51,472 nt of DNA from Actinomycetota bacterium (lineage in GTDB: Bacteria; Actinomycetota; CADDZG01; WHSQ01): positions 1 to 51,472 of the forward strand of contig WHTI01000009.1 of assembly GCA_009377815.1 (NCBI GenBank). Reading direction: 5' to 3'. Made by a program: the position numbers and the translations under genes. The notes under the pieces were generated by a model. That model was not told where the DNA came from. It saw only the letters and a list, made by a program, of their open reading frames with translations, and searched no databases. Below, piece after piece: positions 8,523 to 17,721 of the stretch (its first letter is position 1; each line of letters begins with the position of its first letter).

Positions 8523-9321
8523 GTTCTCGTACGACGGATTCGACATCGCCTACGAGGAACGCGGTCACGGGCGCGCCGGGCTGGACCGGCCCTTCGTCTT
8601 GATCCACGGACTTCTGTTCGCCCGGACGCATCACTTCCCGCTGGCCGACGCACTCGCCGAACGCGGGAACCGGATCGTCCTGATCGACCTGCTCGGTCAT
8701 GGCGAGAGCGACAAACCACCACACTCGCGCCACTACTCTATGGAGATCTACGGGCGCCAGGTCCTCGCCCTTATGGACCGCCTCGGGATCGAAGAGGCCG
8801 TGGTCGGTGGAACCTCGTTGGGCGCGAACGTGACGCTGGAAGCTGCCAATCGATCACCCGAGCGGGTCCGCGCGATGGTCCTGGAGATGCCGGTGCTCGA
8901 ACGAGCAGCTCCCGTCGCGGCGATGCTCTTCCTTCCGCTGACGCTCGCCTATTCGCAAGGCGCCGCGCTGATAAACGCGGGGTCCCGACTGATACGACGG
9001 ATCCCGCGCGGGATGGGCCTCTACCCCGACGCGTTGCTCGAACTCTTGTCACGCGATGCCGTCCCGTCGGCCGCGGTGCTTCATGGTCTCCTGACCGGAC
9101 GCCTGGCCCCCCATCCCGAGGAACGTCACAAGCTCGAAGTCCCGGCTCTCCTGATCGGTCACCCGAACGATCTTCTGCATCCCTTCAGTGACGTCGAAGC
9201 CCTGGGCCGTGAGCTCCCTCGCTCCGAACTGGTCCGATCGGATTCGTTCTTCGAGCTTCGCTTCCCACCCAATCGGCTGTCGGATCGCATCGCCGACTAC
9301 CTGGATGAGATGTGGCGGTAA
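8515..9321 (+). CDS. Alpha/beta hydrolase fold protein
   Basis: This 268-residue protein has the oxyanion region VLIHGLLF, the LLGHGESDKP turn and a nucleophile elbow GGTSLG with Ser101. A likely acid sits in IGHPNDLLHPFSD. No histidine is found in the canonical C-terminal position, where the sequence instead reads SDSFFELRFPPNRLS; this may be a subfamily trait, so catalytic competence is uncertain. It overlaps the acyl-CoA synthetase by 8 bp and the next gene by 10 bp, which suggests a joint role in acyl-thioester or ester metabolism. Confidence 0.78.
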   Translation: MPKFSYDGFDIAYEERGHGRAGLDRPFVLIHGLLFARTHHFPLADALAERGNRIVLIDLLGHGESDKPPHSRHYSMEIYGRQVLALMDRLGIEEAVVGGTSLGANVTLEAANRSPERVRAMVLEMPVLERAAPVAAMLFLPLTLAYSQGAALINAGSRLIRRIPRGMGLYPDALLELLSRDAVPSAAVLHGLLTGRLAPHPEERHKLEVPALLIGHPNDLLHPFSDVEALGRELPRSELVRSDSFFELRFPPNRLSDRIADYLDEMWR

Positions 9322-9977
9322 CGCCCACCTACGAGGTCTTTCCCCGGGACGCCTACGCGGATGGCGTTGCAGCGAGGATCTCGGAAAACCTGGTGCCCGG
9401 GCCCGTGATGATCACCGGGGGCAACACCGCGGCCGCGGTCTACCGGGCACTTGCGGTCCTCGAGATCAACTGGGACGCCCATCAGATCCTGTTCTCGGAC
9501 GAGCGCGCGGTTCCCCCTACCGACGAGGCAAGCAACCACCGGATGGCAGCCGAGACATTGTTAGAGCCGGCGGGGATCAACGACGTCTTGCGCATCCGGG
9601 GAGAAGACGACCCGACCGCCGCTGCCCTCGACTACGAGCGAGCCATCCACCCCGCCCTGACGCAGGGCATCGCCCTGCAGATCCTCGGGATGGGCGACGA
9701 CTGCCACATCGCCGCCCTCTTCCCCGGCTCCCCCGCTCTCCGCGAGACCGAACGCCTGGTCGTCGCCGTCGATCGGCCGGACGGGCTGCGTGGGATCACG
9801 CTCACACCGCCGGCGCTCAAGAGGGCAGAGCGGACCTTCGTGATCGTGACCGGAGGCGGGAAAGCGGAGGCCGTGGCACGCGCCCTGCGCTCAGACGACC
9901 CGGCCGACACCTGCCCGGTCCATCTCCTCAGCGGTCCCCACTTCCTACTCGACGAGGATGCTGCTTCGGGCCTCTGA
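9312..9977 (+). CDS. pgl: 6-phosphogluconolactonase family protein
   Basis: This 221-residue protein follows the Pgl/glucosamine-6-phosphate isomerase fold: ITGGNTAAAVYRAL near the N-terminus, FSDERAVP (61-68) with downstream SN, and LGMGDDCHIAALFPGSPAL (125-143), where His132 is the expected catalytic base. The usual D-G-H triad reads D-C-H here. The expected reaction is hydrolysis of 6-phosphogluconolactone in the oxidative pentose phosphate pathway. It starts with GTG overlapping the hydrolase stop. No zwf or gnd is adjacent, which is unusual but not disqualifying. Confidence 0.78.
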   Translation: MAVTPTYEVFPRDAYADGVAARISENLVPGPVMITGGNTAAAVYRALAVLEINWDAHQILFSDERAVPPTDEASNHRMAAETLLEPAGINDVLRIRGEDDPTAAALDYERAIHPALTQGIALQILGMGDDCHIAALFPGSPALRETERLVVAVDRPDGLRGITLTPPALKRAERTFVIVTGGGKAEAVARALRSDDPADTCPVHLLSGPHFLLDEDAASGL

Positions 9978-9985
9978 GTTTCTTT

Positions 9986-10023
9986 GTTACGGGTAGGAAA
10001 CTGCAACGAAACAAACTCGAAAC
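9986..10023 (+). promoter_or_regulatory. Tandem GlnR-type half-sites upstream of amt
   Basis: Four pentamers lie in register: GTTAC (9986-9990), GAAAC (9997-10001), GAAAC (10008-10012) and GAAAC (10019-10023), each separated by exactly 6 bp, giving an 11-bp period. This matches the actinobacterial GlnR binding pattern of a GTnAC half-site, 6 bp, and a GAAAC half-site, here as two adjacent boxes. GlnR controls ammonium transport and assimilation genes during nitrogen limitation, which fits the amt-glnB-glnD operon that follows. The half-site match and spacing are seen directly; binding is inference. Confidence 0.8.
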
Positions 10024-10074
10024 AGAGTGTGTCCACGCTCTTAACACGTCATCGCTTGACACGAGGGAGACCGC

Positions 10075-11720
<1,646 letters not shown>

Positions 11721-11796
11721 GATCCGGTCCGCAAGGACCGCCGCGCTCAAGGACGGGGCACTTCCGGCCCGGAGCCGTGCCGCAGATCTCGACGCG

Positions 11797-14139
11797 GTGC
11801 TCGCGGAGCTCATCGGAGACACGATGGGCGACGCGAGCATCGCGGTCGCGGCGGTCGGCGGCTACGGCCGAGGAGAGCTCTGGCCACATTCCGACATCGA
11901 CCTGCTGTTCGTCACGGCACCCCGGTCGAAGGTCACTCCGGCGACAGTCAGGGGTCTGCTCTATCCCCTGTGGGATGCGAACTGGCAGGTCGGGCACGCG
12001 GTCCGCACGACCAAGGACGCGATCGACAACGCATCCAAGGATCTGCACGCCGCGACATCCCTCCTTACCTGTCGCTTCATCGGAGGCGACCGGGATCTCT
12101 TCGACGAGTTGCTCGACCGCCGAGCGCGCTGGACGAAGCGTGACGCGCGCAGATTGGTCGGCAGGATCATGGCGGAGGTGACCGCGCGTCACGAGCGCGT
12201 AGATCGGGCGGGATGGTCCCTGGCCCCCGATCTCAAGGAAGGGATCGGCGGGTTCCGCGATCTACACGCCCTTGCCTGGATCGGCGCGGTCACCGGCGGA
12301 TCTAACGGGGATCCTCGGCTCGAGGCCGCCTCCGAGTACCTCGGAGCGGTGCGAGAGGCCCTTCACGGCGTTATCACCCACAAGTCCGACACCATGCGAC
12401 TCGATCTCCAGCCGCGGGTTGCCGCGCGACTCGGCCTGCGCGGCCGGGAGGGCACCGACCGATTGATGAGTGAGGTCCACTCGAGCGCTCGCGCGATCGA
12501 ATACATCACGCGCTACTCGCTCCGGCGCGCGGGGTCTCCGGCGACCGGAGGCCCGCGCAGAAGCGGCACCCTCCGATCGCTCGATCACGGCGTGGTCCTC
12601 GACGAAGGGCTGCTGGGATTCGCAGGAACCCCCGAGCCCAAGACCGTCATGTGGTTGCTGGCCGAGCACGCGTCATCGGGAAAGGACATCGCGCCGGCGG
12701 CGATCGAGGTTGCCGAGGGATCGTTGTCCGGCATCGGCGTCGACGCATGGGTCTCATGCCGGGAGCCGTTCCTCGCGCTCCTTAGAGGCGGACATGCCCC
12801 CTCCGCACTGGAGCTGCTGGACCACATGGGCGCGCTCGTAGCGTTGATCCCGGAGTGGGCGGGGATCAGGGGCCGAGCCCAGCACGACCTCTACCACCGC
12901 TACACGGTCGACGGACACTCTTTCCTCGCGGTTGCAGAGGTGGCTCGAACGATCGCCGACGATCCCGGTACCGAGATCGAAGCGGAGGGACTCGATCCCT
13001 TGTTCCTGGCGGCCTTGCTACACGATGTCGGTAAGGGGTCCGGGAAAGATCACTCGGAGGTCGGTGCGGTCGCGGCCGCCGCGGCGTGTCGACGTATGGG
13101 ACTCCCCGTGGGCGATGTGCAAGAGGTCGCACGACTCGTACGCCATCACTTGTTGCTCCCCGACACGGCGACGCGGCGAGACATCGACGACGGCGCGGTC
13201 ATCTCGGCGGTGGCCGACCGCGTCGGTTCGATCGGGACCCTGAAGCTCTTGTACCTCCTCGCCGGGGCCGACGGACGAGCGACGGGACCCGAGGCCTGGA
13301 CCCCATGGAAGGCCTCCCTGGTCGCATCCCTATACCGGAAGATCCTTGTTGCGCTCGAGACCGGGGAGATCCCGGTCCGCGCCGACGTTTCGAAGCGCGC
13401 GGCAGAGATCGAGGCGATCGAACCATCACTCGAGGGGCGGGCCGAGGCGATCCTCTCGACCCTTCCGCCCTCGTACCTCGACTCGGCACCGATCGAGAAC
13501 CTTGCCGACGAGGTTCTGATGCTGTCGCAGGCACTCGGGCCGGGAGAGATCCGCACGAGGGTTTCCGACGACCTACCCGGGGGCCACTTCCTCCTGACCG
13601 TCTGCGTCCCGGACCGGCCGGGGACCCTGGCGCGGACCGCCGGCGTCCTCGCGCTCCACCGGGTACCGGTTCAATCGGCTCAGGCATTCTCCACGAGTTC
13701 GGGGGAGGCGCTCGAGCGGTTCGTCCTCGGAGCGCCTCCTTCGTCGTGGGACGACTTGCTCGAGACGCTCGGAGCGGCGTACTCGGGGAGACTCGCCTTG
13801 GATGCCCACATCGAGCGGAAGGCGGCCGATTACCGACCGACCGCTCCGGTTGTCCCGGAGGTAAGGGTTCTCCACGACGAGGCCGACCATTCCACGGTCA
13901 TCGAGGTCCGTGCCCCTGACGCATTGGGACTCCTGTACGCGCTGACGGCCGGGCTCAGCGACCTCGATCTCAACATCCACGTCGCCAAGATCGACACCCT
14001 TGGAGAGCGGGTGGTCGACGTCTTCTACGTGCGGACCGCATGGGGGACCAAGATCGACGAGCACCAGGCCGCCGAGGTCGAACGCTCGATCACGCATCGC
14101 TCGGCTCGACTATTCCGGACCTCCAACCCCCTAGATTGA
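11797..14139 (+). CDS. glnD: PII nucleotidyltransferase GlnD (start uncertain)
   Basis: The protein has the full GlnD architecture: nucleotidyltransferase motif GGYGRGELWPHSDIDLL, an HD hydrolase domain (LLHDVGKG followed by HSEVGA), and two C-terminal ACT domains (VCVPDRPGTLARTAGVLAL and IEVRAPDALGLLYALTAGL). It adds and removes a nucleotidyl group on PII Tyr51 in response to glutamine. GlnD-like sequence ([15 protein letters not shown] and onward) extends upstream to about 11713, but no ATG, GTG or TTG occurs in frame between the end of glnB and the GTG at 11797, which I use here. In-frame candidates further upstream (ATG 11581) lie deep inside glnB. An ATC at 11722 right after the glnB stop is an unusual possibility. 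Confidence 0.88.
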   Translation: MLAELIGDTMGDASIAVAAVGGYGRGELWPHSDIDLLFVTAPRSKVTPATVRGLLYPLWDANWQVGHAVRTTKDAIDNASKDLHAATSLLTCRFIGGDRDLFDELLDRRARWTKRDARRLVGRIMAEVTARHERVDRAGWSLAPDLKEGIGGFRDLHALAWIGAVTGGSNGDPRLEAASEYLGAVREALHGVITHKSDTMRLDLQPRVAARLGLRGREGTDRLMSEVHSSARAIEYITRYSLRRAGSPATGGPRRSGTLRSLDHGVVLDEGLLGFAGTPEPKTVMWLLAEHASSGKDIAPAAIEVAEGSLSGIGVDAWVSCREPFLALLRGGHAPSALELLDHMGALVALIPEWAGIRGRAQHDLYHRYTVDGHSFLAVAEVARTIADDPGTEIEAEGLDPLFLAALLHDVGKGSGKDHSEVGAVAAAAACRRMGLPVGDVQEVARLVRHHLLLPDTATRRDIDDGAVISAVADRVGSIGTLKLLYLLAGADGRATGPEAWTPWKASLVASLYRKILVALETGEIPVRADVSKRAAEIEAIEPSLEGRAEAILSTLPPSYLDSAPIENLADEVLMLSQALGPGEIRTRVSDDLPGGHFLLTVCVPDRPGTLARTAGVLALHRVPVQSAQAFSTSSGEALERFVLGAPPSSWDDLLETLGAAYSGRLALDAHIERKAADYRPTAPVVPEVRVLHDEADHSTVIEVRAPDALGLLYALTAGLSDLDLNIHVAKIDTLGERVVDVFYVRTAWGTKIDEHQAAEVERSITHRSARLFRTSNPLD

Positions 14140-14234
14140 TCATCGCCCGGCCCCTAGGGTCGAGGTATGCCTTCAGGCCGCGAAACCGATACAAGCGTCT
14201 CAAGTCGTGGCATCCTCGGGCCGATATTGTTGTC

Positions 14235-14738
14235 ATGACATTTTCTTCCAGGGCGTTCAGGCTGGCCTGCGTCCTCGCCGCCGCGGCCCTCCTGGCGGGT
14301 GCCGCGCCCGCGGGCGGAGGCAAGAAGACATGCTGGGAACCGACCGATTCCGAGAAGCAGTTTCGTAAGCTGATCAACCACGAGCGGACCCTGCTGCTGA
14401 AGCACAAGCTCCGGATGGACCCAGAGCTATCGCACGCGGCCAGAAAGCATTCCGGCGTAATGCTCCGCAAGGACCGCCTCTTCCACACCATCAAGCTCGG
14501 CGATCGCATCACCGGATGGCAGGTGATCGGCGAGAACGTGGGCTACGGGTACGGGGTCGAGCCGCTCCACGCCGCCTTCATGGACTCCAAAGGACACCGA
14601 GAGAACATCCTCCACGCCGGCTACCGGAATGTCGGGGTCGGAGTGAAGACGAAGGAGGGCAAGACGTGGGTCACGGTGATCTTCGAGGGTCAGGACGATC
14701 CCGGCACGACCCTCGACATGCCGAAGTGCAAGAAGTAG
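14235..14738 (+). CDS. Secreted CAP (SCP/PR-1-like) domain protein
   Basis: This 167-residue protein begins with a Sec signal peptide (AFRLACVLAAAALLAGAAP) and then a CAP domain: FRKLINHERTLLLKHKLRMD, a mid-region SHAARKHSGVM, and SKGHRENILHAGYRNVGVGV, which is the conserved CAP signature with the HREN histidine/glutamate pair. Bacterial CAP proteins are extracellular and of mixed function (binding, protease-like). The ATG at 14235 was chosen because the longer frame overlaps glnD and lacks a signal. It appears to be transcribed on its own. Confidence 0.85.
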   Translation: MTFSSRAFRLACVLAAAALLAGAAPAGGGKKTCWEPTDSEKQFRKLINHERTLLLKHKLRMDPELSHAARKHSGVMLRKDRLFHTIKLGDRITGWQVIGENVGYGYGVEPLHAAFMDSKGHRENILHAGYRNVGVGVKTKEGKTWVTVIFEGQDDPGTTLDMPKCKK

Positions 14739-14746
14739 CTCGGCAC

Positions 14747-14775
14747 TTGCTGCACTCCCATAGGAGTGTTACAAA
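14747..14775 (+). promoter_or_regulatory. Promoter with a palindromic operator in its spacer
   Basis: A -35-like TTGCTG (14747-14752) and a -10-like TACAAA (14770-14775) are exactly 17 bp apart. The spacer is occupied by the inverted repeat CACTCC / GGAGTG (14753-14758 and 14763-14768, 4-bp loop). The -10 ends 8 bp before the ATG at 14784, so the transcript would be nearly leaderless. The gene encodes a ribbon-helix-helix protein, which makes autorepression at this site likely. Hexamer matches are seen; function is inferred. Confidence 0.55.
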
Positions 14776-14783
14776 CACCCCGC

Positions 14784-15077
14784 ATGGCCACTCCTTCTTC
14801 CCCCTCGCCCACGCCCGCCTCGAGTGACCCTCAGGTCACCCTCAAGATCCCGCGCCCCCTCTACGAGCAGCTCAAGGTCGTCATCAAGGGCTCCGGCTTT
14901 CATTCGGTAACGGAGTTCGCGGTCTACGTGTTGAGGGATCTCGTGTCCCATCACGAAGGCGGGGTTCCCCTGCCCGGAACCGGACGCCCGCCGGCCGACC
15001 CGGGCGACATCGACCCTCTCTCGGCGGCCGAGATCGAGGCGATCCGGAAGCGGCTCGAGAGCCTCGGCTATCTGTAG
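14784..15077 (+). CDS. Ribbon-helix-helix regulator, small
   Basis: This 97-residue protein has a ribbon-helix-helix core: a beta strand QVTLKIPRPLYEQLKVVI, then GFHSVTEFAVYVLRDLVSH for the two helices, the typical CopG/Arc layout. A Pro-rich N-terminus and a linker precede a C-terminal tail (LSAAEIEAIRKRLESLGYL) that resembles the last helix of many sulfatase-type proteins, which I cannot explain. It sits 10 bp upstream of a substrate-binding lipoprotein and behind a promoter whose spacer is an inverted repeat, so it probably controls itself and perhaps its neighbour. Confidence 0.65.
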   Translation: MATPSSPSPTPASSDPQVTLKIPRPLYEQLKVVIKGSGFHSVTEFAVYVLRDLVSHHEGGVPLPGTGRPPADPGDIDPLSAAEIEAIRKRLESLGYL

Positions 15078-15087
15078 TGGTGCACTA

Positions 15088-15918
15088 GTGCGGCGACTCG
15101 CACTCTGGGGCGCGGCGTTCCTTCTCGTTGGAACGGCCTGCGTCCCGCCGGTCGAGAACGACAAGGTCCTCAAGTTTGATCCTGATCTCACGGTGATGGG
15201 TCGGATCCAGAAGACCGGGGTCATGCGAGTGGGTATCTCCGAGGGACCGGGGCCGTTCTCGTCCGGTTCGGGAGAGACCGCCGAGGGCTTCACGGTCGAG
15301 CTCGCATGGGAGGTGGCTAGGTCACTCGGCGTGGACCTCGAGATCCTCTCCGGCACCGATGATGAGATCGCCGCCATGGTTTCAGCGGGGGACGTCGAGC
15401 TCGCGTTCCCGCTCGTGCCGATCACGGAGAAGGCACTCTCGGAGCACTCTTTCTCCGATCCCTACTGGGTAGGACACGACAAGATCCTGGCGTTCGATGA
15501 CTCCATCGCACGCGCCGCCGACCTCGCCGGCAGGACCGTGTGTCAGTCGCTCGAACCCGTAACCAGCGTCCCGATCGGCGAACTCGCCCCCGGGATCGAG
15601 GAGATCCTTGAGGTCCCCGACCCGGTCGACTGCCCTGAGGTCGACGCGATCGTTGCTCCCGACTTGCGCCTCCTGGGGGTGCTCGACTCGGGCACGCTCC
15701 TGGACGAGGGTCTCACCACGGCCGGGTACGGGGCGATGGTCACCCTGGAGAACCGGATATTCGCTACGTATGTGGATGAGCAGATCCTGGAGGCGAAGGA
15801 CGAGGGTCGCTGGAGCGAGTGGTTCGAGGCCTACGTGTCGCCCCTGACCGGGGAGGATCCCGATCCTCCTGCGATGGTGCTCGAGGAAGCTGCCGCCCTG
15901 TGGCCTGCCGGCGGCTAG
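15088..15918 (+). CDS. Substrate-binding lipoprotein (family 3 type)
   Basis: This 276-residue protein has a lipobox LVGTAC at residues 13-18 after a short hydrophobic signal and the fold of family 3 solute-binding proteins: GVMRVGISEG, GFTVELAWEVARSLGVDLEIL, and VELAFPLVPITEKALSEHSFSDPYW. It would bind a small polar ligand, such as an amino acid, outside the membrane. No ABC permease or ATPase is adjacent, so it may act as an orphan sensor or use a distant transporter. The GTG start has only a weak ribosome binding site, consistent with coupling to the RHH gene 10 bp upstream. Confidence 0.75.
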   Translation: MRRLALWGAAFLLVGTACVPPVENDKVLKFDPDLTVMGRIQKTGVMRVGISEGPGPFSSGSGETAEGFTVELAWEVARSLGVDLEILSGTDDEIAAMVSAGDVELAFPLVPITEKALSEHSFSDPYWVGHDKILAFDDSIARAADLAGRTVCQSLEPVTSVPIGELAPGIEEILEVPDPVDCPEVDAIVAPDLRLLGVLDSGTLLDEGLTTAGYGAMVTLENRIFATYVDEQILEAKDEGRWSEWFEAYVSPLTGEDPDPPAMVLEEAAALWPAGG

Positions 15919-15993
15919 GTTTAGCTTGACCTGGTTGAGGGCACAAACGCATGACTCTAGACAAACCTCGCACAGTCCTAGAGGCTGACACCG

Positions 15994-16368
15994 ATGAGCG
16001 AGATAGATGAGATGAAGGGAAACGGGAGCTCCAGCACCGTCCTGATCGTCGACGACGACGAGGAGATCCGTCACGTCCTGAGGGTGCTGTGTGAGACCGA
16101 GGGGATGTCGGTGGTCGCCGAGGCGGCCAACGGGGTCGAGGCCTGGGCCCTCGCGGAACAGCACAAACCGGAGTTCGTCATCCTCGACTACATGCTCCCC
16201 GGTCTCAACGGCGAGGGGACGGCGGCGATGATCAGGGAGATCGCTCCCGAGAGCAGGATCGTGGCGTTCTCGGCCATCCTCGACCAACAGCCGGATTGGG
16301 CCGACGCGTACCTGAACAAAGAGCGCATCACCGAACTGATGCCGCTGCTCCGCACGTTCATCCGATAA
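15994..16368 (+). CDS. Single-domain response regulator (CheY-like)
   Basis: This 124-residue receiver domain has acidic residues at 20-22 (LIVDDDEE), the phosphoacceptor Asp65 (FVILDYMLPGLNG), a Ser at 93 in place of the usual Thr, and Lys109. There is no output domain, so it should act by protein-protein contact in a phosphorelay. No histidine kinase is nearby. The 75 bp upstream contain an inverted repeat CTCTAG (15955-15960) / CTAGAG (15978-15983), a possible operator. Confidence 0.85.
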   Translation: MSEIDEMKGNGSSSTVLIVDDDEEIRHVLRVLCETEGMSVVAEAANGVEAWALAEQHKPEFVILDYMLPGLNGEGTAAMIREIAPESRIVAFSAILDQQPDWADAYLNKERITELMPLLRTFIR

Positions 16369-16391
16369 CGCTCATCCGGTAACCTCACGCT

Positions 16392-16895
16392 ATGGCTAAA
16401 GACGCTTCCTTCGACGTCGTATCCGAAGTTGACATGCAGGAGATCCGTAACGCCGTGGACCAGGCGTCGCGCGAGATCTCCCAGCGATTCGATTTCAAGA
16501 ACACCGGCTCGAGCGTTGAGCTCACCAAGGAAGGTGAGGTCGACGCCATCGCGATCAAGTCCAACACCGATCAGAAGGTGAAAGACGTGGTGAAGGTGCT
16601 CGAGGAGAAGCTCGTCAAGCGCAAGATCGCCCCGAAGGCCCTCAGCCACGGCAACATCGAGGCGGCTGCGGGCGGGACCGCTCGTCAGACCCTGAAGCTC
16701 CAGCAGGGCATCTCGACCGACAAGGCCCGCGAGCTCGTCAAGTTCGTCAAGGACAACCACAAGAAGGCTCAGGCTTCGATCCAGGGCGATCAGGTGAGGG
16801 TGTCGTCCAAGTCGCGCGACGAACTCCAGGACATCATTGCCGAGATCAAAGAGCACGACTTCGGTCTCCCGCTCCAGTTCACGAACTACCGTTGA
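16392..16895 (+). CDS. yajQ: YajQ family nucleotide-binding protein
   Basis: This 167-residue cytoplasmic protein matches YajQ over its whole length: SFDVVSEVDMQEIRNAVDQA at the N-terminus, QRFDFKN, and the C-terminal VRVSSKSRDELQDIIAEIKEHDFGLPLQFTNYR region. YajQ proteins are two-ferredoxin-fold proteins; some bind cyclic di-GMP and affect transcription. It lies 23 bp after the response regulator, perhaps in the same unit. Confidence 0.9.
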   Translation: MAKDASFDVVSEVDMQEIRNAVDQASREISQRFDFKNTGSSVELTKEGEVDAIAIKSNTDQKVKDVVKVLEEKLVKRKIAPKALSHGNIEAAAGGTARQTLKLQQGISTDKARELVKFVKDNHKKAQASIQGDQVRVSSKSRDELQDIIAEIKEHDFGLPLQFTNYR

Positions 16896-16905
16896 CTGAC
16901 TACCG

Positions 16906-17553
16906 GTGACTGACTCTCCCTTCGAAGCCCTCGTCGTTGACTTCGGCGGGGTCCTGACCACACCTCTGCAGGAGGCGATGATCGCGTTCGCGATAGACAT
17001 CGGTATCGAGCTGCCGGACCTGATCCGCGTCGCCCTGGCTGCGTACTCCGGGGGAGGAGATCAGCTGGTCGTCGACTTCGAGACCGGCCGGATCCCCGAG
17101 GGTGAGTTCGCCGTGAAGTTCGCCGCACGGATCAAGGACGCCACCGGGGTCGAGGTTCCGCACGAGGGCCTGGTCCGGCGGATCTTCTCGACGCTCAGCC
17201 TCGAGGAGGACATGCTCCTGGCCCTCGAAACCGCCCGGGCGGCAGGCTTCAAAACCGCGATGCTGTCGAACTCATGGGGCGAAAGCCTCTACCCCCGGGA
17301 TCGCATCGATCATCTCTTCGATGTGATGGTCATCTCGGGCGAGATCGGCATGCGCAAACCCGATCGAGAGATCTTCGATGCCACGCTCGAGCGCCTCGGC
17401 GTCGCTGCCGAACGGTGCATCTTCGTCGACGACCACCCCGGACACCTGGAGACAGCCACCGCGTTGGGGATGACCACGGTCCTGCACAGGACTCCCCCGG
17501 AGACTCTGACCGAACTCAGTTCGCTGATGAACCTCCGACTCGCCGCGCAGTAA
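16906..17553 (+). CDS. HAD superfamily hydrolase
   Basis: This 215-residue protein has the HAD motifs I (VVDFGGVLT, Asp12), II (LSNSW), III (GMRKPDREIF) and IV (FVDDHPGHLETA). The second aspartate of motif I is glycine (D-F-G-G), as in the epoxide-hydrolase N-terminal-domain-like and some actinobacterial HADs, so phosphatase activity may be weak or altered. The helical cap between motifs I and II fits subclass I. The GTG start is 10 bp after the yajQ stop. Confidence 0.82.
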   Translation: MTDSPFEALVVDFGGVLTTPLQEAMIAFAIDIGIELPDLIRVALAAYSGGGDQLVVDFETGRIPEGEFAVKFAARIKDATGVEVPHEGLVRRIFSTLSLEEDMLLALETARAAGFKTAMLSNSWGESLYPRDRIDHLFDVMVISGEIGMRKPDREIFDATLERLGVAAERCIFVDDHPGHLETATALGMTTVLHRTPPETLTELSSLMNLRLAAQ

Positions 17554-17593
17554 TAGGACAAACGCTCCCGAAGTACCACCATCCCGCCGGCGA

Positions 17594-17615
17594 CGTTCGT
17601 GCATGTGCACAAAGG
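17594..17615 (+). promoter_or_regulatory. Exoprotein palindrome, copy 1
   Basis: The site has arms CGTTCGTGCA and TGCACAAAGG two bases apart and differs from the consensus arms CCTTYGTGCA / TGCACRAAGG by one base. It lies between the HAD gene and the 842-residue secreted protein, ending 107 bp before its ATG. It is one of five copies in the window, all upstream of secreted-protein genes. I interpret it as a dimeric regulator's operator. Confidence 0.65.
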
Positions 17616-17721
17616 GCGCGCACGGCCTTCGAGGAACCGCATACCAGAGGGTCCGACCAGAGTCCTATGAACGAGAACCCTCGCATCGACGAACGTGAGC
17701 CTAGAGATGAAGGAGAAGGAG

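Noticed and set aside
10056-10061. TTGACA before amt as a -35 box
   Set aside because: It lies only 14 bp before the ATG, inside the ribosome binding region, so no promoter could fit.
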